Assembly: GCA_019313765.1 (NCBI GenBank)
Contig: JAFDAP010000130.1
Span: forward strand, 1 to 5,844
Reading direction: 5' to 3'
Length of the DNA: 5,844 bases
DNA from: Deltaproteobacteria bacterium
GTDB lineage: Bacteria; Desulfobacterota; DSM-4660; Desulfatiglandales; Desulfatiglandaceae
The stretch's first letter is position 1. Each line of letters opens with the position of its first letter. The notes beneath the pieces are model-generated. The model saw only the letters and a program-made list of their open reading frames with translations. It ran no database searches and was not told the origin of the DNA. Made by a program: the position numbers and the translations under genes. Shown here piece after piece: positions 1 to 4,912 of this stretch.

Positions 1-249
1 TGTGTCATGGAAAAAAATTATGAAGGCTGCCATCAATGTAAAGAGTTTCCTTGTAAATTAATTGATGATTTTCCTGTTCCTGTTGGTAAAAAAGTAATAC
101 TCCGCTCTGTCCCTGCTAGAAAAAAGTTGGGTACTGAAACGTGGGTGGAAGAAGAGGAGAATCGCTACAGATGCCCTCATTGTAGTGACAAGCTCTTTCG
201 CGGTGCCAAACGCTGTGGGAGTTGTAAGGAGTTAGTCGAGATAGATTAA
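1..249 (+). CDS. DUF3795-like cysteine-rich protein, 3' part only
   Basis: This is the C-terminal part of a small predicted zinc-binding protein of unknown function. The first Met in the window (position 7) is probably not the start. The frame is open to the left edge and reads Cys-Val before it, and the cysteine pattern C-V-M-E-K-N-Y-E-G-C-H-Q-C-K-E-F-P-C is the signature found in the middle of DUF3795-type proteins. Counting from that Met, cysteines sit at 8, 11 and 16. After a linker, a second C-X2-C...C-X2-C set at 56, 59, 70 and 73 looks like a zinc ribbon. No membrane segment is visible. The gene stands alone here and is followed 82 nt later by a strong terminator, so it is probably the last gene of its transcript. 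Family membership is by motif recall; the function is unknown. Confidence 0.8.
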   Translation, partial: CVMEKNYEGCHQCKEFPCKLIDDFPVPVGKKVILRSVPARKKLGTETWVEEEENRYRCPHCSDKLFRGAKRCGSCKELVEID

Positions 250-331
250 CAGGTCGATGAAAACGTAGAAAAGGAATAACATTAAGAAAGCATTACCGAA
301 TACGGGGGACAACATGCTTATTTCTAACCTA

Positions 332-360
332 AAAATGCACCGGGTGAACCGGTGCATTTT
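332..360 (+). terminator. Rho-independent terminator after the DUF3795-like gene
   Basis: A perfect 12-bp stem (aaaatgcaccgg / ccggtgcatttt) closes a 5-nt loop (gtgaa). The stem's own arms supply the A-tract and T-tract, so it could stop transcription in both directions. It lies 82 nt downstream of the stop codon at 247-249. Confidence 0.85.
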
Positions 361-530
361 GGGGATGGGGTCACGCTAATTAGCTAAAACTAGTAAAGAA
401 CAAACGTAAAAACACCCTTATTTAGGCACTATATCGAACTTTTCAGGGTCAAAAAGAGCATTATTCACAATAATCAATGGCGAGAGCGAAAAGACATTAT
501 ATCCCGGGGCAGATATGGCATACCCCGGTT

Positions 531-563
531 AAATAGGCCTCGCCCCAATGAAATAGGCTTCGC
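531..563. repeat. 13-bp direct repeat, 20-bp period
   Basis: The word aaataggcctcgc (531-543) recurs as aaataggcttcgc (551-563) with one difference. The second copy runs straight into the 16-bp tandem array. The intervening ccccaatgaaat can pair with the atttcatgggg word of array copy 2, so the two repeats may form one folded unit. Confidence 0.6.
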
Positions 564-626
564 ATTTCACGGGGTGAACATTTCATGGGGTAAATATTTC
601 ACTTGGTAAACATTTAACAGGGTAAA
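563..626. repeat. Four-copy 16-bp tandem repeat
   Basis: Four head-to-tail 16-bp units lie at 563-578, 579-594, 595-610 and 611-626, with approximate consensus catttcacggggtaaa. Each copy differs from the consensus at only a few positions. There are no spacers, so this is a minisatellite rather than a CRISPR array. Sixteen is not a multiple of three and no gene covers it, so it is not a protein repeat. The array could be variable in copy number between strains. Confidence 0.8.
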
Positions 627-861
627 TAACCCACCGAACTGTAAGTGCCGGCCTTAGGAAGAAAGAGTATCGAAGCAGGAGAATCTTAGCAACTTCGAAA
701 GCGTTCTATTTTTGTAATAGTTCACCTGTTAAAAAGACCTTTTGACAGGATTACTGGATTAACGAGATTCTTTCGTGTACATCCTCAAATAAATCCTGTG
801 TTACAATAATATCCATATTTTACAACAAGTTAGGCAATTTAATTGTTAATTGGCTCTTTTG

Positions 862-903
862 GTAGGGGCAGGCCTTGGCCAGCCCTTATTGGGACGCCCC
901 TAC
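862..903. repeat. Hairpin with gtaggggc / gcccctac ends
   Basis: An 8-bp perfect terminal stem pairs gtaggggc (862-869) with gcccctac (896-903). It encloses 26 nt that include the small inverted repeat ggccttggcc (871-880). This is the form of a dispersed intergenic hairpin repeat. No T-run follows, so a terminator role is unlikely. Confidence 0.6.
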
Positions 904-979
904 ATAATCATTTTCTTAAGGGGTGTCAAAACAATCCCCTATCAAAGTTTCGCAAAAACAGGATATGTGTTTTGATTTA

Positions 980-1006
980 CCTGTCTGAGTGCTACGCACA
1001 GGCAGG
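980..1006. repeat. Bulged hairpin, cctgtct...aggcagg
   Basis: The outer 7-bp stem pairs 980-986 with 1000-1006, including one G-T wobble. A two-base bulge (987-988) follows, then an inner 4-bp stem gtgc/gcac (989-992 with 996-999) around a tac loop. It has no T-tract. It is probably another dispersed intergenic repeat. Confidence 0.5.
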
Positions 1007-1083
1007 CAAGATTAAAATAATCCAGTTCATCCCGTTAATCCTGTCTAAAAAAAGATAGCTGAACTCCTACCTATTTTTTATAG

Positions 1084-1109
1084 TGCCCATTTTGGGATCA
1101 AAAAGGGCA
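1084..1109. repeat. Hairpin beyond the 3' end of the toxin gene
   Basis: The stem tgccc/gggca (1084-1088 with 1105-1109), one A-A mismatch and then tttt/aaaa enclose the loop gggatc. It lies 41 nt past the end of the minus-strand toxin gene, where a terminator would be expected. On that strand an A-rich rather than T-rich stretch follows, so a terminator role is doubtful. Confidence 0.35.
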
Positions 1110-1149
1110 TAGGACAAATTAGATGGGAATCCAAGAGGAAGGGTGCCGG

Positions 1150-1575
1150 TCAACTGCTATTCCGTGAATCTGCGAGGATAGTGTTGAGCTTCAGACCAGA
1201 GATCCGCCTGAAATGACGCAGATTTCCGGTTACAAGCTCCAAGCCATGGCCTAGAGCTGTGGCGGCAATCTGAAGATCCGCATCTGGAAGGATTGTTCCT
1301 GCTTCTTCAAGATGAGTCCGAATTTTGCCAAAGACTTTCGCTATGCCAGTGTCATAAGGCAATACGGTGACAGCCGGGAGAATACGATGTTCTATATTGG
1401 TTAGGTGTCGATCTCGGGCTTGGGAGCGGTAGGCGCCTTTGTATAATTCGCCGATTACAACGGCACTGGTGAATTGCTCTTCGCGAGAAACCTTCATGAG
1501 CCAATTGATATAGGACATTGCGGGGCGAGGGCGTAAGAGTTCCGAAATTGCATCAGTATCAAAGAGAAAGGCCAT
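1150..1575 (-). CDS. vapC: VapC-like PIN-domain ribonuclease toxin
   Basis: This is the predicted toxin of a type II toxin-antitoxin pair. PIN-domain VapC toxins are Mg-dependent endoribonucleases that block translation, commonly by cutting tRNA or rRNA; the target here cannot be read from sequence. The 141-aa protein is of normal family length and is essentially one PIN domain. The acidic residues that bind metal are visible. Asp6 lies in the N-terminal FDTDAISELL strand and Glu43 in VVIGELYKGA. Asp98 and Asp100 lie in LPDADLQIAATAL, of which Asp100 occupies the usual position. The closing TGNLRHF motif (around 116-122) matches the TxNxxxF signature of the family. The start follows the antitoxin stop by 2 nt, implying translational coupling. 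It appears intact and functional. A FitB-like rather than classical VapC subgroup is possible. Confidence 0.92.
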   Translation of the reverse strand: MAFLFDTDAISELLRPRPAMSYINWLMKVSREEQFTSAVVIGELYKGAYRSQARDRHLTNIEHRILPAVTVLPYDTGIAKVFGKIRTHLEEAGTILPDADLQIAATALGHGLELVTGNLRHFRRISGLKLNTILADSRNSS

Positions 1576-1577
1576 CG

Positions 1578-1859
1578 TCAGTGCTCAATATCCACAATAT
1601 CACGTTGCCCGTGGCGAGAAGATCCGTCCAAGATAGTAGCCAATTCCTCGGAATTTTTCCAGCCGCCCGCAATGCTCGCAAGTCCGCTTTCCGGCCCTGC
1701 TTTTCTCAAACGCTCAAGGTGTTCCAGGTCACCGGGGCGGACGAGCGCGGCAACTGGCTTGCCATGCCTGGTAATAACCACGGGTGAACCAGCTTCCACT
1801 TGTCGGATGCATTCTGAGAATGTGGCTTTTGCTTCAGCCACTGATATGTTTTTGTCCAT
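1578..1859 (-). CDS. Phd/YefM-family antitoxin
   Basis: This is the predicted antitoxin of the downstream PIN toxin. The N-terminal half (about residues 1-50) is a Phd/YefM fold: ISVAEAKATFSECIRQVEAG, then PVVITRHGKPVAALV, which matches the family's ITRxGKPVAxL core. This domain dimerises and binds the operon's own promoter. The C-terminal 40 residues (GLASIAGGWKNSEELATIL and a charged tail) would be the toxin-neutralising segment. The 93-aa length is normal. The ATG at 1859 has a Shine-Dalgarno AGAGG (1866-1870) 6 nt upstream. The gene is first in the operon, as is typical for systems where the antitoxin must be made in excess. Autoregulation is supported by the repeat array over its promoter. 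Confidence 0.92.
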   Translation of the reverse strand: MDKNISVAEAKATFSECIRQVEAGSPVVITRHGKPVAALVRPGDLEHLERLRKAGPESGLASIAGGWKNSEELATILDGSSRHGQRDIVDIEH

Positions 1860-1871
1860 AATCAGCCTCTA

Positions 1872-1917
1872 TTTATGATCATTGTGACCATTATGACCAT
1901 TATGACCAAAATGTCAA
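1872..1917 (-). promoter_or_regulatory. Toxin-antitoxin promoter overlapped by 9-bp operator repeats
   Basis: On the minus strand, TTGACA (1912-1917) and CATAAT (1890-1895) are separated by 16 nt, giving a near-consensus sigma-70-type promoter for the antitoxin-toxin operon. The same stretch is a tandem 9-bp repeat read on the plus strand: attgtgacc (1881-1889), attatgacc (1890-1898) and attatgacc (1899-1907). Degenerate flanking copies lie at 1872-1880 and 1908-1916. The -10 box is itself part of one repeat. Phd/YefM antitoxins are known to repress their own promoters. I infer that these repeats are the operator, and that several antitoxin-toxin complexes could line up along it. Confidence 0.7.
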
Positions 1918-1947
1918 GTTTTAAAATTTCGCTATAGGGGTCTGCTG

Positions 1948-1974
1948 TTGACTGTTATTTTGTGATATGATAAT
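1948..1974 (+). promoter_or_regulatory. Possible promoter of the transposase remnant
   Basis: TTGACT (1948-1953) and GATAAT (1969-1974) are 15 nt apart, just upstream of the remnant's ATG at 1983. The -35-like box lies inside the 13-bp inverted repeat, so the element end would double as a promoter. The spacing is short and no good ribosome binding site follows. Confidence 0.3.
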
Positions 1975-1982
1975 TGGATTTT

Positions 1983-2305
1983 ATGAGCAGACCATTAAGG
2001 ATACAGTACCCGGACGCATGGTACCATGTGATGAACAGAGGACGAAGAGGGGAATCTGTTTTCCTGGAGAACCGGGATTACTCCATGTTTGTCGACCTTC
2101 TTAAAGAAGTATATGTACACTAAACGAGGAATGTTGCCATTTTTCTTATTAGGCGCCTTAGAGGAGAGAAACTTGAAGAGATTGGGAGACAGTTTGGTAT
2201 CGCCAAGTACAGCTCTGTTAGCAGTGCCATTGAAAAAATGAAAAGAGACATATCCCGGACCGTAGGCTAAAGGGCCGCGTAAAAAACATAGAAAAGATAT
2301 TATAA
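1983..2305 (+). pseudogene. Internally deleted IS200-like (Y1/RAYT family) transposase
   Basis: This is a broken transposase. The N-terminus is clear: MSRPLRIQYPDAWYHVMNRG and onward for 46 codons, to a TAA at 2121-2123. In the same frame the sequence resumes with TRNVAIFLIRRLRGEKLEEI and IAKYSSVSSAIEKMKRD. This is the helix-turn-helix-like C-terminus found in the longer RAYT-type transposases of these bacteria, reading to a TAA at 2268-2270. Shifting frame by one base near 2254-2258 restores a natural ending, DRRLKGRVKNIEKIL, with its stop at 2303-2305. A single-base loss is therefore inferred there. Missing is the whole middle, including the HUH metal-binding motif and the catalytic tyrosine; I estimate 150-200 residues from memory of full-length homologues. 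The product cannot be catalytically active. Confidence 0.88.
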
Positions 2306-2420
2306 AACAGTCAACAGCGGATTTGACCCTTTTTTTATATTATTGTCCCGTTTTACAAGGATGCCATTCATCCCCGTGCACAGCACGTGGTATTCTGGCG
2401 AAAGAATTTCATAAAGTGAA

Positions 2421-2426
2421 AAGGGG
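2421..2426 (+). promoter_or_regulatory. Shine-Dalgarno site that decides the lipoprotein start
   Basis: AAGGGG lies 7 nt before a TTG codon at 2434. It places the start so that the product opens with a short basic segment and a hydrophobic stretch leading to a lipobox. The earlier in-frame GTG at 2416 has no comparable site. Confidence 0.6.
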
Positions 2427-2433
2427 TGCTAAG

Positions 2434-3996
2434 TTGCACAGCAGGAAACTCAGCTTGATTTTGGGCCATATTTTCTGTTCCTGCATTATTTCAGGTGTCT
2501 TGTTACTGACCGGTTGCTTCACTCCCTCCTTATCATCGATACAACAATATAGCATTAGAAGGGCAGCGCTGTTTAATAATATTCGACACCATCTCCGATC
2601 TGAAAATATAGCCCTTTCTGAAGACGAGCTTGCGGTGAGCACTCTTCTTGAGCGCATGAAAGCAGATGCCCGGGCAAAACAACTCCCGGGAAAACCATGG
2701 GCTGCGCAATATTTTCCGCTCGTGAAACATAAATACGAACAAACGGAGCTTTATGCATTTCTCAAGGCAATGCCAAAAGGTGCGATACTCCATATTCACC
2801 CCATTGCAATGGGCGATTGCAGAAGATTGGTTCACAAAATAACAGGACGCCCGGACACATATGTCAATCGCGGTAAAGAACATTATGGATACCTGGCTAT
2901 ATTCGCCAATAACCCAGGTAAGCCCTGGACTAACATCATGGAGGAACGCGGTCAAGCCGTTGACAAAAAAAGCTATGATGAAAATCTTTTGTCTCTTATA
3001 ACCCTGGATGCGTCTGATAAAAGGCTTCCCGACATTTGGGAGGAATTCGGGAAAATATTTTCGCGTGTCTTTGGTCTTTTTAGGGAAGAAGGTTTTTGGG
3101 AGGATTACCTTTTCAGTTCACTGAAATCCTATGTGGAGAATGACAACATACAGCATATGGAACTTCGGAGCCATAAACCTGATCAGAACACATTCAGAAT
3201 GTATCGACGCATCCTGAAACGTTTGCACAAGGATGGTACGGATATTTCATTGCGCATAATATACAGCGATTCCCGCGAACGCTACCCTGGCGAAACCTAT
3301 AACCAGTTTCAGAAACGAATTCTTGACAGTTTGTATACGGCAGCGGATCTCATGGAGGCAAATCCCGATCTTCTTGTGGGTGTGGATGTATACGCCGAGG
3401 AAGACAAGGGCGCGCCGGCATCATTTATGGCGCCGTTAATGATCCAAGCCCAAGACTACAGCCGCAAAAAATATGGCCGGGATTTACCATTATTCCTCCA
3501 TGACGGTGAGAGCAACCTGCCGGTCCGCAGGTATCACGACGAGAAGGACTTTGCTCAACCTTTCCCAAGGAAATACAACAACAATGTCATAGATGCGTAT
3601 CTATTGGACAGTCAGCGCGTAGGCCACGGGATTTCATTATGGAAGATTCCGGAGCTGTCTATCAAATACCGTGACAAAGGAATGGCCCTTGAAATCTGTC
3701 CTGTGAGCAATCAGATGCTGGGCTTTGTTCCTGATTTGCGCAACCATCCTGCGGTTTCGCTTATGAACAACGGAGTTAGAATATCTCTAAATCCGGATGA
3801 TCCAGCCGTGTTTGGATATGAAGGTGTGACATTTGATTACGTGGTTGCCTGTTTGGCGTGGGATTTATCTCTGGCCGATCTGAAATCGCTTGCACTCGAT
3901 TCTTTGGAAGACTCAGCATTAGGAAAAAATGAAAAGCGCAAAAGCATCGAAAAATGGAAGGATTCATGGCGGGTTTTTATTGCCCGTTTTAAGTAA
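2434..3996 (+). CDS. Adenosine deaminase-related lipoprotein (ADA2/ADGF-like)
   Basis: This is a predicted zinc hydrolase that would deaminate adenosine (or a related purine nucleoside) to inosine outside the cytoplasm. With the TTG start the protein is 520 aa. Residues 1-27 form a lipoprotein signal (Arg4, Lys5, a hydrophobic core, lipobox LLTGC), with Cys28 as the lipidated residue followed by Phe. An ADGF-type N-terminal helical region precedes the barrel. The amidohydrolase motifs follow in order. They are MPKGAILHIH with His120 and His122 (zinc), GVDVYAEE, LFLHDGE with His356 (zinc) and Glu359 (catalytic), RVGHG with His398, and EICPVSN. Last comes NPDDP with Asp455 and Asp456, one of which binds zinc. 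Nothing essential is missing. The ADA2-like assignment rests on the long N-terminus and the MPKG...LHxH context. A GTG at 2416 would add six residues. The frame is open back to 2323, inside the upstream element, but that extension would bury the signal peptide. The true substrate is unverified. Confidence 0.88.
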   Translation: MHSRKLSLILGHIFCSCIISGVLLLTGCFTPSLSSIQQYSIRRAALFNNIRHHLRSENIALSEDELAVSTLLERMKADARAKQLPGKPWAAQYFPLVKHKYEQTELYAFLKAMPKGAILHIHPIAMGDCRRLVHKITGRPDTYVNRGKEHYGYLAIFANNPGKPWTNIMEERGQAVDKKSYDENLLSLITLDASDKRLPDIWEEFGKIFSRVFGLFREEGFWEDYLFSSLKSYVENDNIQHMELRSHKPDQNTFRMYRRILKRLHKDGTDISLRIIYSDSRERYPGETYNQFQKRILDSLYTAADLMEANPDLLVGVDVYAEEDKGAPASFMAPLMIQAQDYSRKKYGRDLPLFLHDGESNLPVRRYHDEKDFAQPFPRKYNNNVIDAYLLDSQRVGHGISLWKIPELSIKYRDKGMALEICPVSNQMLGFVPDLRNHPAVSLMNNGVRISLNPDDPAVFGYEGVTFDYVVACLAWDLSLADLKSLALDSLEDSALGKNEKRKSIEKWKDSWRVFIARFK

Positions 3997-4000
3997 AAAT

Positions 4001-4023
4001 CCTGGCCCAGAGGACCAGGTTTT
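4001..4023 (+). terminator. Weak terminator after the deaminase gene
   Basis: A 5-bp stem cctgg/ccagg (4001-4005 with 4015-4019) with a 9-nt loop is followed by tttt (4020-4023). It starts 5 nt after the stop codon. The flanking A and T bases could extend the stem past one mismatch. Position and form fit an intrinsic terminator, but the stem is short. Confidence 0.5.
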
Positions 4024-4048
4024 CAATGTAAAAATAAATATAGAAAAA

Positions 4049-4117
4049 GCTTCAGTGGACCCATTGAGGTCACCCATTACACACTTTTTTGGCACCGGTG
4101 ATGGCCGGCGTTCGAAC
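4049..4117 (+). other. attC-like segment after the deaminase gene (speculative)
   Basis: gcttcagtggaccc (4049-4062) nearly repeats the word found after the flavoprotein gene (5389-5402; 13 of 14 bases). It is followed by a right-half-like ggcaccggtgatggcc and gcgttcgaac ending near 4117. The layout recalls an integron attC site, but the expected left core is absent and the right core is GTTCGAA rather than GTTRRRY. Treat it as a candidate only. Confidence 0.2.
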
Positions 4118-4304
4118 CTAAGGGCTTGCGCAAAAATAACTTAGCAGAATTGGCGCCCGGATTTGGGTCATATTTGGCTGCTCTGATTGAGTAAAACCAG
4201 AGGAATAGTACTACTATTGCGAGGATTTTGCAATTGAGGAGCGGCCAAAGATGGCCTGAAGATGGGACGCAAAAATGTAAAGTCATTTCTGTGTAAGCCC
4301 TAAG
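4118..4304. mobile_element. 187-bp foldback (MITE-like) element
   Basis: The two ends match as inverted repeats over 26 positions (4118-4143 against 4279-4304) with 20 identities, for example ctaagggcttgc against gtgtaagccctaag. The symmetry continues inward: gcgcccgga pairs loosely with the region ending in gggacgc, tttggctgctc with gagcggccaaa, and aatagt (4204-4209) with actatt (4213-4218). The midpoint of the terminal repeats and that of the central palindrome are both at 4211, so the whole element can fold on itself. It encodes no protein. Its right end is 3 nt from the ribosome binding site of the next gene, so it must lie in that gene's leader or promoter region. No target-site duplication is obvious. 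Confidence 0.75.
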
Positions 4305-4321
4305 ATAAGGGGAGAGATCAG

Positions 4322-4855
4322 ATGACATACGAGGAGATCATCCAGTTCCACGGGCATGAATGCCCCGGACTAGCCATAGGGTACAAAATGGCCACCGCCG
4401 CAATGGAAAGTCTTGAATCCTTAAGGGCTGATGACGAAGAACTGGTAGCAATCGTCGAGAATGACGCGTGCGGTGTTGACGCTTTGCAGTGTGTTACTGG
4501 CTGCACGTTCGGTAAGGGGAATTTGCTGTTTCGCGACTACGGGAAGCAGGTCTATACCATCTACTCCCGGTCATCTCGATCGGGTGTCCGTGTTCTTTTT
4601 CACGGAAAGGGCGTTCCAGAGGGTTTGCGCGAAAACCGAAGCGCCTTTACCAAATGGGTTCTATCTGCTTCCAACGACAGCATCCTTTCTGTGACCCCAA
4701 CATTCATTCCCGAACCTGAACCGGCCAAGATCCGCAAGTCAATACCTTGTGCGTTCTGCGGTGAGAACGTCATGGAATCGCGTATCCAGCAACTGCATGA
4801 GAAGCCAACCTGCATTCCATGTTATGAGAAGCAACAGAAGTTAGAGCAAGGCTAA
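4322..4855 (+). CDS. FmdE-family protein with C-terminal zinc finger
   Basis: This protein is homologous to subunit E of formylmethanofuran dehydrogenase, but such stand-alone versions occur in many non-methanogenic anaerobes and their role is unsettled. It has 177 aa. The FmdE core (about residues 1-125) shows FHGHECPGL at 9-17 with His10, His12 and Cys14, then NDACGVDALQCVTGCTFGKG (47-66) with Cys50, Asp53 and Cys61. These are the family's metal-site motifs. The tail has C-X2-C at 143/146 and C-X2-C at 164/167, matching the treble-clef zinc finger known in some family members. The ATG has an excellent AGGGGAG (4308-4314) 7 nt upstream. The next gene begins 57 nt after the stop with no clear terminator between them, so a two-gene transcript is likely. 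No other methanofuran or molybdopterin gene is in the window, so I do not infer methanogenesis. A role with molybdenum or tungsten enzymes is only a guess. Confidence 0.9.
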   Translation: MTYEEIIQFHGHECPGLAIGYKMATAAMESLESLRADDEELVAIVENDACGVDALQCVTGCTFGKGNLLFRDYGKQVYTIYSRSSRSGVRVLFHGKGVPEGLRENRSAFTKWVLSASNDSILSVTPTFIPEPEPAKIRKSIPCAFCGENVMESRIQQLHEKPTCIPCYEKQQKLEQG

Positions 4856-4890
4856 TGCAGCCGACGCAAAAAGCCGCGCTGCTGATTAGC
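4851..4890 (+). repeat. Imperfect hairpin overlapping the FmdE stop codon
   Basis: gctaat (4851-4856) pairs perfectly with attagc (4885-4890), and cagc (4858-4861) with gctg (4881-4884) past one bulged base. An alternative, mutually exclusive stem pairs cgacgc (4862-4867) with gcgtcg (4889-4894). The stop codon lies in the left arm. There is no T-tract, so it is not an intrinsic terminator. It fills most of the gap to the next gene. The form resembles a short integron attC hairpin, but the core sites do not match the consensus. Confidence 0.5.
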
Positions 4891-4912
4891 GTCGTTGGTT
4901 GCGGGATAGAAA

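Larger units (their letters stand above)
744..1045. repeat. Inverted pair of 'gacaggatta' repeat words
   Basis: The word gacaggatta at 744-753 is matched by its exact reverse complement taatcctgtc at 1036-1045. Around each copy are shuffled ggatt/ttaac modules (751-769 and 1018-1040). A further partial inverted copy, aatcctgt (792-799), could form a local hairpin with 745-752. From memory, such gacaggattaac-type words recur in intergenic DNA of environmental anaerobes. The 300-bp interval they bound could be a non-autonomous element, but no target-site duplication is evident. Confidence 0.45.
361..1149. other. Gene-free repeat-rich interval
   Basis: No reading frame here has a ribosome binding site plus a recognisable protein. 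The interval is a patchwork of short repeats and hairpins, the clearest of which are listed separately. Smaller ones are a 6-bp stem ccgggg/ccccgg (504-509 with 523-528) and a 6-bp stem tcgaag/cttcga (670-675 with 693-698). It separates the DUF3795-like gene from the 3' end of the convergent toxin gene. It looks like decayed mobile or repetitive DNA rather than a regulatory region. Confidence 0.6.
1938..2329 (+). mobile_element. Relic IS200-like/RAYT-type element with inverted ends
   Basis: The transposase remnant is bracketed by an exact 13-bp inverted repeat, gctgttgactgtt (1944-1956) and aacagtcaacagc (2306-2318). Outside this are matching ends gggtc (1938-1942) and gaccc (2325-2329). The left end has 1 nt and the right end 6 nt between these two blocks. 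A full-length element would be expected to be roughly 1 kb, so about two thirds of the interior is gone. The left end lies 20 nt from the -35 box of the toxin-antitoxin promoter. The right end lies 104 nt before the adenosine deaminase start, so the element now forms part of both upstream regions. The exact element boundaries are inferred from the symmetry only. Confidence 0.65.

Noticed and set aside
563..626. CRISPR array
   Set aside because: The units are directly adjacent with no spacers, only 16 bp long, and no cas gene is nearby.
843..1058. A 71-codon plus-strand open frame
   Set aside because: It runs straight through two intergenic hairpins and the inverted repeat words, has no ribosome binding site, and its protein resembles nothing.
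1518..1878. Two plus-strand open frames opposite the toxin-antitoxin genes
   Set aside because: They are antisense to clearly recognisable PIN and Phd/YefM genes, and their translations have no family features.
1872..1916. CRISPR-like or iteron origin made of 9-bp repeats
   Set aside because: The repeats coincide with the promoter of a toxin-antitoxin operon, which explains them. There is no replication initiator gene or adjacent AT-rich unwinding region with DnaA boxes.
2323..2433. Longer N-terminus of the deaminase starting at a TTG at 2323
   Set aside because: That start is inside the transposon's inverted end, has no ribosome binding site, and would place 37 residues before the signal peptide.
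2409..2955. Minus-strand open frames under the deaminase gene
   Set aside because: They are mirror frames of a well-supported gene, with no motifs and no start signals.
4096..4125. Possible tRNA fragment suggested by gttcgaacc
   Set aside because: The flanking bases (cggcg and cctaa) cannot form the five-pair T stem, and no other tRNA arm is present.
4077..4328. A minus-strand 83-codon frame across the foldback element
   Set aside because: Most of it is the self-complementary element, and the protein shows no family pattern.
4322..4855. Evidence for methanogenesis or a formylmethanofuran dehydrogenase operon
   Set aside because: Only a stand-alone FmdE-family gene is present. Such genes are common in non-methanogens, and no other subunit is in the window.
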